From assembly GCA_020072645.1 (NCBI GenBank), contig JAIQGK010000012.1, positions 620,001 to 684,000 of the forward strand: 64,000 bases of DNA, given 5' to 3'. The notes under the pieces were generated by a model. That model had not been told where the DNA came from. It saw only the letters and a program-made list of their open reading frames with translations, and made no database searches. Below are positions 54,907 through 63,082 of the stretch, piece after piece (within the stretch, counting starts at the first letter, position 1; every line of letters starts with the position of its first letter). This DNA is from Terriglobia bacterium (GTDB lineage Bacteria; Acidobacteriota; Terriglobia; Terriglobales; Acidobacteriaceae). The translations under genes were made by a program, and so were the position numbers.

Positions 54907-55731
54907 ATGCCCGCCATACGCCGCCCGCTCTCTCTTGGCCGCCTGCTCGCTGAGACCTTCGACATCTATCGGCACAATTTCCTGCTTTTTTTAGGCATCA
55001 GCGCCATTCCGAACGGGGTGCTGCTGCTGATCCTGATTCTGTTCGATAAAACGTTAGGCACAATCCGGAATGGCGTTGGGATATTGGGGGCCTTGGAAGT
55101 GCTTTTCACAATAGTTGCCATTGTGCTTGTTCCTTGCATCGTTACCGCAGCCACCACGTTCGCGGTATCGGATGTTTGTCTAGAACGGCCCACGAGCATC
55201 CGGAGCTGTTTTTTTCGCGTTTTCGGCAAGGTCCTTAAAATATTGGCTGTCTCTCTGATGGTGGGGATCATTGTCGGCTTTGGATTGTTGCTATTGCTGG
55301 CTCCGGGTGTTTACTGGGCTGGAGTGTTTGGCGTCGCTATTCCCGCCGTGGTCCTGGAGAACATCCGCGTGGGGCAGGCGCTGCCCAGAAGCTCGGACCT
55401 AACCCAGAATTTCAGGTCACGTGTGATCATCGTCTTCTTCCTGACCACGATCTTCTCCGGCATTATGAAATATGCGCTGAATGCCGGTCTGGAACTACTG
55501 TGGCCAATAATCCATCCGCACTTTGTCCATTTGACAAAGCTAAACTTGCGGGACATCAGCTCCGTACTGGCCCTGACGCTGTTCGCGCCGATCAGCGCCA
55601 TCGGGCTCACGCTGGTCTACTACGATCTGCGAGTGCGCAAAGAGCCCTTCGGCCTAATGATGGATCGGATGGGCGACGCGGAGACAGTCTCGGCGGAGAG
55701 CGCTCAGCAATCAGCGGTCGGCAGTCAGTAA
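54907..55731 (+). CDS. Multi-pass membrane protein of unknown function
   Basis: The 274-residue protein starts with SLGRLLAETFDIYRHNFLLFLGI, the entry of a family of glycerophosphodiester-phosphodiesterase membrane-domain-like proteins with six hydrophobic segments (about 22-45, 60-88, 112-145, 155-170, 190-205 and 220-245). A conserved loop VGQALPRSSDLTQ lies near 165. The last 12 residues (SAQQSAVGSQ) are encoded by the dispersed CAGCAATCAGC repeat, so the natural end may have been altered. Function is unknown. Confidence 0.8.
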   Translation: MPAIRRPLSLGRLLAETFDIYRHNFLLFLGISAIPNGVLLLILILFDKTLGTIRNGVGILGALEVLFTIVAIVLVPCIVTAATTFAVSDVCLERPTSIRSCFFRVFGKVLKILAVSLMVGIIVGFGLLLLLAPGVYWAGVFGVAIPAVVLENIRVGQALPRSSDLTQNFRSRVIIVFFLTTIFSGIMKYALNAGLELLWPIIHPHFVHLTKLNLRDISSVLALTLFAPISAIGLTLVYYDLRVRKEPFGLMMDRMGDAETVSAESAQQSAVGSQ

Positions 55732-55742
55732 CAGCACTCAGC
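55704..55742. repeat. Dispersed CAGCAATCAGC-type repeat at a gene end
   Basis: The sequence GCTCAGCAATCAGCGGTC then GGCAGTCAGTAACAGCACTC shares its motif with 29437-29463 and the element at 61230-61365. It forms the 3' end of the upstream coding sequence. Confidence 0.5.
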
Positions 55743-55832
55743 GTGTTGGCTTAAGCCAGGCACTCATCAAGTTTAGTAAAGACCAGCTCTGCGACGTCCT
55801 CCTGCATAGCCCTGTTCTAAAATAAAGCTACT

Positions 55833-56306
55833 GTGAAAGAAGATAAACTTCCGGTTGAATCGTTGTGGTCTCGCCGTAGCGGCCTGCTTTCTTTGCTGGT
55901 CGTGGTGATTGTCTCTTTGATCGGTATTATTCTGGACCGGCTGCTGTTAAAAGAAGGCTTGCCACGGCTGGATATGATCATTTTCAGCAATGGTCTTACG
56001 GGTCTCTTGGCGGGCGGTTTATTTTGGCAGATGGCCAGGGAAGCCAAGGCAAGCCGCGATCTTGTGGCGGAGCGGATGAAAACCATCGCGGAACTCAACC
56101 ACCATATCCGCAACGCGCTGCAAGTGATCAAATTTCTGGGCGGGCAAAAACGTAGCGGCTTAGACGATGTTCAGCTTCAGCTCATTAATGATTCGGTGAA
56201 TCGCATCGAGTGGGCCCTGCGGGAAGTGCTGCCACGGTATCCCATTGGCGCCATCAGCACACCGGCACACGACGAGCAAGTTGACGCGATTGGTCCCATC
56301 TCCTAG
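55833..56306 (+). CDS. Membrane protein with an isolated histidine-kinase H-box
   Basis: The 157-residue protein has two hydrophobic segments (about 17-37 and 48-65) and then a cytoplasmic helix AERMKTIAELNHHIRNALQVI. LNHHIRNALQ (His90-His91) has the form of a DHp phosphoacceptor box. No ATP-binding domain follows; the protein ends 57 residues later. It could be a dimerising or decoy partner of a real kinase. The GTG start at 55833 lacks a clear ribosome-binding site. Its stop overlaps the convergent TonB receptor stop by 4 bp. Confidence 0.75.
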   Translation: MKEDKLPVESLWSRRSGLLSLLVVVIVSLIGIILDRLLLKEGLPRLDMIIFSNGLTGLLAGGLFWQMAREAKASRDLVAERMKTIAELNHHIRNALQVIKFLGGQKRSGLDDVQLQLINDSVNRIEWALREVLPRYPIGAISTPAHDEQVDAIGPIS

Positions 56307-59182
56307 AACGAAAACATCACTTGCAAATCAATGCGCCGGTTTGCGGACTGCGTATTGAATACGCCTCCGGCCAGAGCGATTGATTGTCCAAAAAGGCCCG
56401 AACTGAGATTTCCGATGGGCGGAGCCGGATTAACGTTGTTAAACACGTTGCGCGCGTTCGCGCTAAAGGTAAGGCTATAGCGCTGATTCGATCTCTCTGG
56501 ACCGCCAAAAGGACCGCCGCCTCCACGCGGGCCGCCCATGCGCACTGGGCCACCACCGCTGGGCCTTCCTCCGCCGCCATGGTTATGTTCCCCTTGCCCC
56601 TGCGGCGGATTGGGATTCGAGGCTTCAAGCTTTGGCCCGATGCCAATTGTCTTGCCCACACGCAGGTTGAGCGTGAATTGAGAAGGACCATCGCCAAAAT
56701 TGGACGGGATGGTTGTTTGTCCCGGCGCGGGCGAAGTATTGAATGATCCGAGAGTTGTATCCACGATGGTTGGTCCCGTGGCTCCGCCGGCAAAGGCCGG
56801 ACGATCATTAAAGATCGAATCGCCGTTCAAATCTGTGCCGGTAGTGATGTTGAAAGGCGCTCCCGCATTCGCCACCATGAACGGACTAACACGGAATCCG
56901 TACGGTAAAGCGACTGTGCCGCCCAGGAAAAGACGCTGGCGTACATCGAACGCCGCGCGGCCGTAGTCGGCGGCGATGCCCCTTGCTGGATCAGAAGCAA
57001 AACTGTTGGCGCCGGCCGTGTCACTGTTCGCATGACCGAACATATAAAAGCTAAAAATAGTCAGCCTGGTTCCGGCGCGCATGTTGAAGCTGAGGATCAA
57101 TTGGTTCTGGTTGAAGACTCCGCCGGACTCATACTGATATTGCGGCAGCGGGGTTGGCGTAAGCACGCTGGAGAACAGTTGATGGACGCCATGAGAGTGG
57201 ATATAGGTTCCCGTGAGCGTGGCAGTCTTCGTAAGCTGTCGCTCAACGGAGCCGGCGAACTGGATCGTATAAGGCGTGCGCAACGCGGGATCAATTGTGT
57301 ATGTAGTGGTACCGGTTCCCGGCAAAGCTGGAATATTGGGGTAACCCGCGAAAAGCGATGCCAGCAACGCGCGTGTGGCGGCGTTCGCCGCGGCAGAAGC
57401 ATTAGGATCAATCGTAATAGTGACCTGTCGCTGGTTTGTTCCGTTAAGCCGCTCCGCGTTCATGATCAGATTTTGCTGAAAGCGATCGTAAAAGAGGCCG
57501 AAGCCGGTGCGAATCACCGTTTTGGGCGCAGCATTTTTCTTGCCGCCCAGGCCCCACGCAAATCCAATGCGCGGCGCCCAATCGCCGTGGTCATTGATGC
57601 CGTTTTGCGTTTCAAAACGCAACCCATAACTCAGGGTCATGTTAGGGTGGACCTTCCAGTCGTCTTCCGCGTAAAGTCCGCCATCGACAAAAGTGTCTTC
57701 AATAAGGGGATTGCCGGTAAGAACAGTGAATTGTGTCGGCTGGCCGCTGTTGAAATTCGCCAATGGAGTAACAGTCTGTTGCGTGATCGGATCTTTTGTG
57801 GCGCCAAACGTAAACGTTCCATTAAAGTTCTGCGTGGAAAGGCTGGAGTTTCCATTAACGCGCAGTCGGCCCCCCAGTCGCACAAAGTGATTGCCTTTGT
57901 TGATCGACGTATAGTTCTGCAGCTCGTAGTGATTGGTAATGACAGAGCTGATTCCGAGCGGATTGCCGCCTTCACTGAATTGTCCCAGCACGTTGATGGC
58001 AGGAGTTAGAAACAGCGAATTCTGGTCCGTCGCGCCGCGCTCCCACTCAAAACGCGTTTCATTGATGGCGTGCGGGCTCAGGATCTGCGTGTCACTGATC
58101 TGAATCGTGTTCTCATTTCCAGTCTGGTTATAGCCTTGTGAAGGCAGGGCCAACTGGGCTATGCCGTTATTCTCTTCACTATCATGCGTGAACTGGTAGC
58201 GGGCCATCAGCGTGTTGGAAGCTGAAACCTGGTAGTCAAACCGGGCGCTCACATTGGTGCGCATGCGCGGGTTCAGCACGCCGATCACCGGCTGATTGGC
58301 CGCCTCAAAGGCCGCGGGAAACACGACTGCGGCTTCATTAATGTTACGGCGCTCCGCGTTGATCTGGTAGGAGAGCTTCTTTCCCAGCGGTCCGCCAATG
58401 TTTCCGCTGAGCAACTGCGTGCTGAAATCAGGTTCCGTGGAGGCGAATGGATTCAGCGCATCCATGAACGAATGATTGTCGTTAAAAAAGACCTGGCCAT
58501 GCAGTTTGTCGGTGCCCGGCTTGGTCAGGATTTCAATCCGGCCAAAGCCCATGCGGTCATATTGCGCTGAAAACGGATTCTGGTTAATGCGGATTTCACG
58601 TATCGAAGACTTCGGCGGAAGCTGGCCTCCCGTGAAACCGTCAATATAAATCTGGCCGCCGTTAGGTCCGGCGGAAGGGCCGGCAAGCGCCTGAAGTTCT
58701 GACTGCAACTCATCGGGATCGTCTGAAAGCGCGTCAAGGTCTTTGCCCGTGAGTACAACGCTGCTGGCATTGCTGTCAGAGCTGGTGCTCACCTTCGTGG
58801 AATCGCTCTGCACGTCAATATCTTCTTCCTTCACCACAATTGCCAAGGGAATATCAAAATCTTTCAACTGGCCCGCGGCGATTTCCACATCCTTGGTTGT
58901 GGGAGCAAAGCCTTTCGCTGTGACCGCGACGGTGTACTTGCCGGGCGCCAGGTTCTTGATTTCATATGCGCCTGCACCATCTGAAGTTGCCGTGATCGCA
59001 AGTCCGCTGGAATTCTTGACAGTGATGCTGGCCCCGGGAATGACCGCGCCGGTGGCGTCAATGATCTGTCCACGCAGCCTGCCAGCCTGTGTCTGCGCCA
59101 TGAGCACAGTGGAACAGGCCAGCGTAAAGAAGAAAAGAAAAGCCGAGATCCGTACACGGCTCCCCGAAGGCCAGAATTTCAT
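56303..59182 (-). CDS. TonB-dependent receptor with carboxypeptidase-regulatory-like domain
   Basis: The 959-residue outer-membrane protein has a signal peptide (residues 12-28, cut after MAQ), a carboxypeptidase-regulatory-like beta-sandwich (GRLRGQIIDATGAVIPGASI, GAYEIKNLAPGKYTVAV), a plug-like domain (about 150-260) and a long beta barrel ending in RIDLQVMFSF with a terminal aromatic residue. The family imports or binds large substrates, and acidobacterial members are abundant. The ATG at 59182 has GAGGAGA 5 bp upstream; an in-frame start at 59260 would bury the signal. It lies 32 bp downstream of the DUF5666 gene and is co-transcribed with it. Confidence 0.92.
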   Translation of the reverse strand: MKFWPSGSRVRISAFLFFFTLACSTVLMAQTQAGRLRGQIIDATGAVIPGASITVKNSSGLAITATSDGAGAYEIKNLAPGKYTVAVTAKGFAPTTKDVEIAAGQLKDFDIPLAIVVKEEDIDVQSDSTKVSTSSDSNASSVVLTGKDLDALSDDPDELQSELQALAGPSAGPNGGQIYIDGFTGGQLPPKSSIREIRINQNPFSAQYDRMGFGRIEILTKPGTDKLHGQVFFNDNHSFMDALNPFASTEPDFSTQLLSGNIGGPLGKKLSYQINAERRNINEAAVVFPAAFEAANQPVIGVLNPRMRTNVSARFDYQVSASNTLMARYQFTHDSEENNGIAQLALPSQGYNQTGNENTIQISDTQILSPHAINETRFEWERGATDQNSLFLTPAINVLGQFSEGGNPLGISSVITNHYELQNYTSINKGNHFVRLGGRLRVNGNSSLSTQNFNGTFTFGATKDPITQQTVTPLANFNSGQPTQFTVLTGNPLIEDTFVDGGLYAEDDWKVHPNMTLSYGLRFETQNGINDHGDWAPRIGFAWGLGGKKNAAPKTVIRTGFGLFYDRFQQNLIMNAERLNGTNQRQVTITIDPNASAAANAATRALLASLFAGYPNIPALPGTGTTTYTIDPALRTPYTIQFAGSVERQLTKTATLTGTYIHSHGVHQLFSSVLTPTPLPQYQYESGGVFNQNQLILSFNMRAGTRLTIFSFYMFGHANSDTAGANSFASDPARGIAADYGRAAFDVRQRLFLGGTVALPYGFRVSPFMVANAGAPFNITTGTDLNGDSIFNDRPAFAGGATGPTIVDTTLGSFNTSPAPGQTTIPSNFGDGPSQFTLNLRVGKTIGIGPKLEASNPNPPQGQGEHNHGGGGRPSGGGPVRMGGPRGGGGPFGGPERSNQRYSLTFSANARNVFNNVNPAPPIGNLSSGLFGQSIALAGGVFNTQSANRRIDLQVMFSF

Positions 59183-59214
59183 CAATCTCTCCTCAATATC
59201 ATCGTTGCTGCGAT

Positions 59215-60438
59215 TCACTGTGGGCCCCCGCCTTCGCCACCGGGCGCTCCCATGTTCCATCCAGAAAACAAAGCCGCTGCGCTTGTGCCGTTGGGCGATG
59301 CGGTGAGAATCGGCTCAACGCCGCCAAGCAAAGTAATAGCCGTTACTTCATTGCCGCTGGTTCCCTGTGTCGCTACAACCATTACTGCATCTTCTTTCTG
59401 CAAATCAGCAAGAGTAATGCTGGGTATTCTGCTCAGCATCTGCTGGAAATCAGGCCCGCCTGCGGGGCGTCCGCCTGGCCCGCCACCCTGCCCTGCTCCA
59501 GGCCCACGCGCTCCGCTGGCCGGGGTTTGGCCGCCTGCAGGAGTTCCACCCTGTGCCGCTTGCGCTCCGCCTTTCAGGAAAAACGCCAGCCGCTGCGCCA
59601 TTTGCGGCGCAAGCTTGCGCAACTGCGAATCAGAATTGAATTTGATGATCACGGATTTCTTGGCCAGTATGTCTTTCACCGTGATGCTGTTGTTGGCCGC
59701 ATCAATCGAGCTGATGGTCCCGGCAATGTTGCGAAATGTTCCGGAAATAACTTCTTCCGCCGCGATTTCTTTGCCGTCAGCGCTGCGAGTGCCGCGCGCG
59801 CGCAACTGGTCGCCAGTCTTGATCTGGTCAATTGTTCCTTTTTGCGCGTCGGCAAACTTCACTGAGTTGGGCGAATAGCGCAGAAAGCTGGTGTCTTTTG
59901 AAGTCTTCACCAGCACGCTTAGAGTTGGCGTGATGGAAATGGTGAAAGTTCCGGCCGCGGGATCAATCGCGCTCACAATTCCACCCGTGCCGCGCCTTTG
60001 CCAGTCTTCGCGATCATGCTGCTGTTTCTGGGCCACGTCGGCCTGTTTCATTACTACAATCGTCGTGGCCTCGATGTCGCCATGCGCTGCGGCCCGCCCG
60101 CGCAATAACATGCGGTCGCCAACCTGGATTTCAGCAAACGTAACGGCAGGGGCGCTCTTCAGATCGGTTTGTCCGGCGGCAAGGCGAACAATGCGCGCGC
60201 CATCCGGCACAGAGATAGAAATCTCGGGGCCGGCATCCGTTTTGAGCACCAGGTTTTTCTCGTGGATTGACTTTACAACGCCCACATTCTTTACTGCGCT
60301 GCCGGCAGCGGCCTGCGGAGCTTCACCGGCCGGACGCTCCTGGGCCGTTAAAGCGACGCCTAAAGCCACGCTGAGCGCCGCTGCTACCGCCAACGAGTAA
60401 ATCCACTTCTCCGTAAACTTTGCTGCCTTAGCTACCAA
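59215..60438 (-). CDS. Secreted protein with DUF5666-like repeats
   Basis: The 407-residue protein has an N-terminal signal segment (residues 12-32, cut near LTAQ). Three or four beta-barrel units follow of the DUF5666 type, each a V-G-V-V-x-S-I...D/N-N-x-I-T-V-x-x pattern (VGVVKSIHEKNLVLKTD, GGIVSAIDPAAGTFTIS, AGTISSIDAANNSITVKD), with the associated QVGDRMLLRGRA and TGDQLRARGTR. A Gly/Pro/Ala-rich tail (330-360) is of low complexity. Its function is unknown; the operon with the TonB receptor suggests a joint role at the outer membrane. Confidence 0.85.
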   Translation of the reverse strand: MVAKAAKFTEKWIYSLAVAAALSVALGVALTAQERPAGEAPQAAAGSAVKNVGVVKSIHEKNLVLKTDAGPEISISVPDGARIVRLAAGQTDLKSAPAVTFAEIQVGDRMLLRGRAAAHGDIEATTIVVMKQADVAQKQQHDREDWQRRGTGGIVSAIDPAAGTFTISITPTLSVLVKTSKDTSFLRYSPNSVKFADAQKGTIDQIKTGDQLRARGTRSADGKEIAAEEVISGTFRNIAGTISSIDAANNSITVKDILAKKSVIIKFNSDSQLRKLAPQMAQRLAFFLKGGAQAAQGGTPAGGQTPASGARGPGAGQGGGPGGRPAGGPDFQQMLSRIPSITLADLQKEDAVMVVATQGTSGNEVTAITLLGGVEPILTASPNGTSAAALFSGWNMGAPGGEGGGPQ

Positions 60439-60764
60439 TCAGAACTCTCCCAGATAAGTGAGGATTAGCAAGATTAATTCTCAGGATCGTCCCCTCCAGA
60501 TCATCGGAGGGTGCCTTTCGCTCATGTCCGATATGCTCGGCTGTGTCTATTATGCGAGATAGGTGCGGATAATCATCTCAAAAAGACGGCAGATTTGTGT
60601 AAAAAGATAGCAAAAAGTTTTGTTAAGCCAGTTTGAGACAGGCCAAATACCGGCCCAACGTCCAACCGCGTCTTGAGCGATCTTCATTAGAAGCCCAGGC
60701 CTTGTGGACTTATCAGCGAGTTTCGCGGCGGATCACCAGCCCACCCGATGCTAACATCTTAAGT
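60439..60764. other. Intergenic region, 326 bp, divergent promoters
   Basis: It separates the DUF5666/TonB unit (minus) from the phosphatase (plus). No gene or repeat stands out. The tract near 60595-60625 (AAAAAGATAGCAAAAAGTTT) is A-rich and may be part of a promoter. Confidence 0.4.
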
Positions 60765-61226
60765 ATGGACATGACCTGGGTGACGGACCGGATTGCGGTT
60801 GGAGGCGGTATCTGGAACGACGAGAACATGGAAGAACTGGTGCAGCGCGGCGTCACGCATATTATCAATATGCAGATTGAGTTTGACGATCGCCCTCTGG
60901 CTGAACCTTACCCGGTAAGGGTGCTCAATAATCCCACTGACGACGATTTCATGCCCAAGCCGCCCGCGCTTTTCCAGGCAGGGGTGGATTTTGCGCTGGA
61001 AGCTCTGGACCAGCCAAAAAGCAAAATCTATATACACTGCGCCGCCGGCGTGCATCGCGCGCCCATGATGACTCTGGCGATCATGCGCGTGCTGGGATGG
61101 TCACTGCAGGACGCTAAAAATCTGATCCAGGAACTCCGATATGTGGTTGACTTTGCCGAATGCTACGTTGAGAGCGTGGAAAATTTCATGAAGGTCTATG
61201 AGTCGGCTAACACGAATCCAAGATAA
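60765..61226 (+). CDS. Dual-specificity protein phosphatase family protein
   Basis: The 153-residue protein has the cysteine phosphatase signature HCAAGVHRAP (H91-P100) with nucleophile Cys92 and Arg98, and the acidic loop NPTDDD (56-61) for the general acid. It would dephosphorylate a Ser/Thr/Tyr phosphoprotein or another phosphomonoester. The ATG at 60765 is chosen from domain extent; an in-frame start at 60633 adds 44 unconserved residues. It is followed by a palindromic repeat and the HipA-like kinase, which might be a functional counterpart, but this is conjecture. Confidence 0.87.
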   Translation: MDMTWVTDRIAVGGGIWNDENMEELVQRGVTHIINMQIEFDDRPLAEPYPVRVLNNPTDDDFMPKPPALFQAGVDFALEALDQPKSKIYIHCAAGVHRAPMMTLAIMRVLGWSLQDAKNLIQELRYVVDFAECYVESVENFMKVYESANTNPR

Positions 61227-61229
61227 AGA

Positions 61230-61365
61230 GTCAGCCATCAGCATTCAGCCTTGAACCGCAAAGGGCGCAAGAACGCAAAGAATGCGGCAAGCGATATATC
61301 TTTTCCTTTGCGTCCTTCGCGTTCTTTGCGGTAAATACATTTGGCTGAACGCTGACCGCTGAGTG
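61230..61365. repeat. Palindromic repeat element with long imperfect arms
   Basis: The left arm CAGCCATCAGCATTCAGCC plus ACCGCAAAGGGCGCAAGAAC is matched on the opposite strand by the right arm ending GCTGAACGCTGACC, preceded by CTTTGCGTCCTTCGCGTTC. The arms are about 55 bp with scattered mismatches. The element carries the same core as 41629-41755 and the CAGC motif of the 29437 and 55704 repeats. It sits between two plus-strand genes. Confidence 0.75.
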
Positions 61366-61378
61366 CTAAAATCCCGCC

Positions 61379-62221
61379 ATGCCGGTGGAAGCCGTCCAGC
61401 ACGTGAGAAGGATGCGCGGAGGAGCGCAAGCGCATTTAATGCGCGCCGATGACGGCCATTTCTACGTCGTCAAATTTCAGAACAATCCGCAACATCTGCG
61501 CGTGCTGGCCAATGAGCTGCTGGCAACACGTCTGGCGGAAAGCGTGGGCCTGCCAGTACCGGTAACTGAGATCGTTGAAGTACGCGAATGGCTGATCAAA
61601 AATACGCAGGAGCTACACATCGATCAGGCTGGCCTTTCGTCACAATGCAAGCCCGGACTTCAATTCGGCGCTCGTTATGTTTGCGATCCGGCTGAAGGCC
61701 AGGTCTTTGACTACATTCCGGAAAGCATGTTCGCGAAAGTGAAGAACATTGCCGCGTTTGCCGGTATGCTGGTGGTAGATAAATGGCTGGGAAACGCCAA
61801 TGGACGCCAGGCTGTGTTCTGGAAGAAAACTAACGAGCGGAAATATACCGCGACGTTCATTGACCAGGGTTATTGCTTCAATGCCGGAGAATGGAACTTC
61901 CCTGACTCAGCGTTGCGCGGCGTTTACGCGCGCAACTTTGTCTATCAGGGCGTGAGCGGCTGGGAATCATTTGAACCGTGGCTCAGCCGGGTGGAGAACA
62001 TGGATCCCGCGTTAATTCATGAAATCGCCGGCACAGTACCGCCAGCGTGGACAGGCAACGATTGGGGAGAGATGGAAACCCTGACGGCAACGATCGTGGA
62101 ACGCAGAAGCAAAGTGCGGGAGTTGATTACGGCGTTTCGCAATTCCACGCGCCAGCCATTCTCCGGTTGGGGCCACGCAGCTGAGGTAAGAGCGACAGCC
62201 AATCAATCGGCGGTGCAGTAA
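61379..62221 (+). CDS. HipA-like kinase domain protein
   Basis: The 280-residue protein resembles the HipA_2-type kinases: nucleotide-binding K32 in FYVVKFQNN, NELLATRLAESVGLPVP (45-61), the catalytic-type loop DKWLGNANGRQAVFWKK (134-150) and metal-binding Asp162 in FIDQGYCF. In HipA the loop reads N-x-D-R; here it is N-A-N-G-R, so the second acidic position is Asn141. The stop TAA overlaps the ATG of the DUF3037 gene. The pair resembles a toxin-antitoxin-like or kinase-modulator module. The substrate is unknown. Confidence 0.83.
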   Translation: MPVEAVQHVRRMRGGAQAHLMRADDGHFYVVKFQNNPQHLRVLANELLATRLAESVGLPVPVTEIVEVREWLIKNTQELHIDQAGLSSQCKPGLQFGARYVCDPAEGQVFDYIPESMFAKVKNIAAFAGMLVVDKWLGNANGRQAVFWKKTNERKYTATFIDQGYCFNAGEWNFPDSALRGVYARNFVYQGVSGWESFEPWLSRVENMDPALIHEIAGTVPPAWTGNDWGEMETLTATIVERRSKVRELITAFRNSTRQPFSGWGHAAEVRATANQSAVQ

Positions 62222-63030
62222 TGGCGGAGAGGCTTCAGTGTCGCTTCTTCGTCCTTCGTTACGCGCCAGATGCCGTCAAAAATGAATTCATCAACGTGGG
62301 GCTGGTGCTGCTGCCGCCCGCTGGTGGCGCCCAGGTGCGTTTTACCCGGGACTGGTCACGCGTGCTCTGCCTTGATCCTGACGCTGACGTGGAAATGCTG
62401 CAAGCCTTGGAAAATGATTTGCGCAACCAGTTGCGTGAGATGAATGGCGATTACGACCTCATCCTCCGCCGCATACAGGATTCTTTTTCCAACGCCATCC
62501 AGCCTTCGGAATTTCAGGCATGCCTGGCTGCCTCGCCGGTGACTGAAGCTGATGAACTGGCGCGGCTTTACCTGGAGCGTCCACGCCGTCGCCAATCAGC
62601 GCGTGAGCCGGGTGCGCGCGTGGCGATAGTAGCGCGGATGCGCTCCGAATTCGAGGTTGCTGGCGTGTGGCCACTGATGCAAGAGAAAATTCCGGTTTCG
62701 CGCTACACGCGTACCGGCGATCCGCTCAAGATTGATTGTGGGTATAGTCCCAACGGCACGGTGAAACTCTTTCATGCCGTAACGCTTAACACCGATGTGA
62801 ACGCCGCCAAAGTGCTGGCTTTCAGTTTCCCGCAGCTTGTCCAGGGGGTTCGCAAAGCAGAAAACAAGCAGACATTTCTCACGGCTATTGTGGAGGACGA
62901 TCTACCTTCCGACGATGAATCGGTCACCTTTGCCCGGGAAACGCTGGAGCAGAATGCTATCCGCATCGCTCCGGTGAGCGCGATGGCGGACATCGCAAAG
63001 CAAGCCGCGCGAGAGTTGGGGATTGGCTAA
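62221..63030 (+). CDS. DUF3037 family protein
   Basis: The 269-residue protein begins with QCRFFVLRYAPDAVKNEFINVGLVLLPP, the DUF3037 N-terminus. Its function is unknown, but it is often found next to HipA-like kinases. It begins on the last base of the kinase stop (TAATG), so synthesis is coupled. It is followed by a hairpin that serves as a terminator for the convergent protease gene. Confidence 0.85.
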   Translation: MAERLQCRFFVLRYAPDAVKNEFINVGLVLLPPAGGAQVRFTRDWSRVLCLDPDADVEMLQALENDLRNQLREMNGDYDLILRRIQDSFSNAIQPSEFQACLAASPVTEADELARLYLERPRRRQSAREPGARVAIVARMRSEFEVAGVWPLMQEKIPVSRYTRTGDPLKIDCGYSPNGTVKLFHAVTLNTDVNAAKVLAFSFPQLVQGVRKAENKQTFLTAIVEDDLPSDDESVTFARETLEQNAIRIAPVSAMADIAKQAARELGIG

Positions 63031-63036
63031 AAGAAA

Positions 63037-63059
63037 AGCCCCGGCTTGCAGCCAGGGCT
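63037..63059 (-). terminator. Terminator of the S1-type protease gene
   Basis: On the minus strand AGCCCTGGCT-gca-AGCCGGGGCT (one mismatch in 10 bp) is followed by TTTTCTTTT, a rho-independent terminator after the stop at 63083. Confidence 0.75.
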
Positions 63060-63082
63060 GATGGCATAAATGATCGAGTCGA

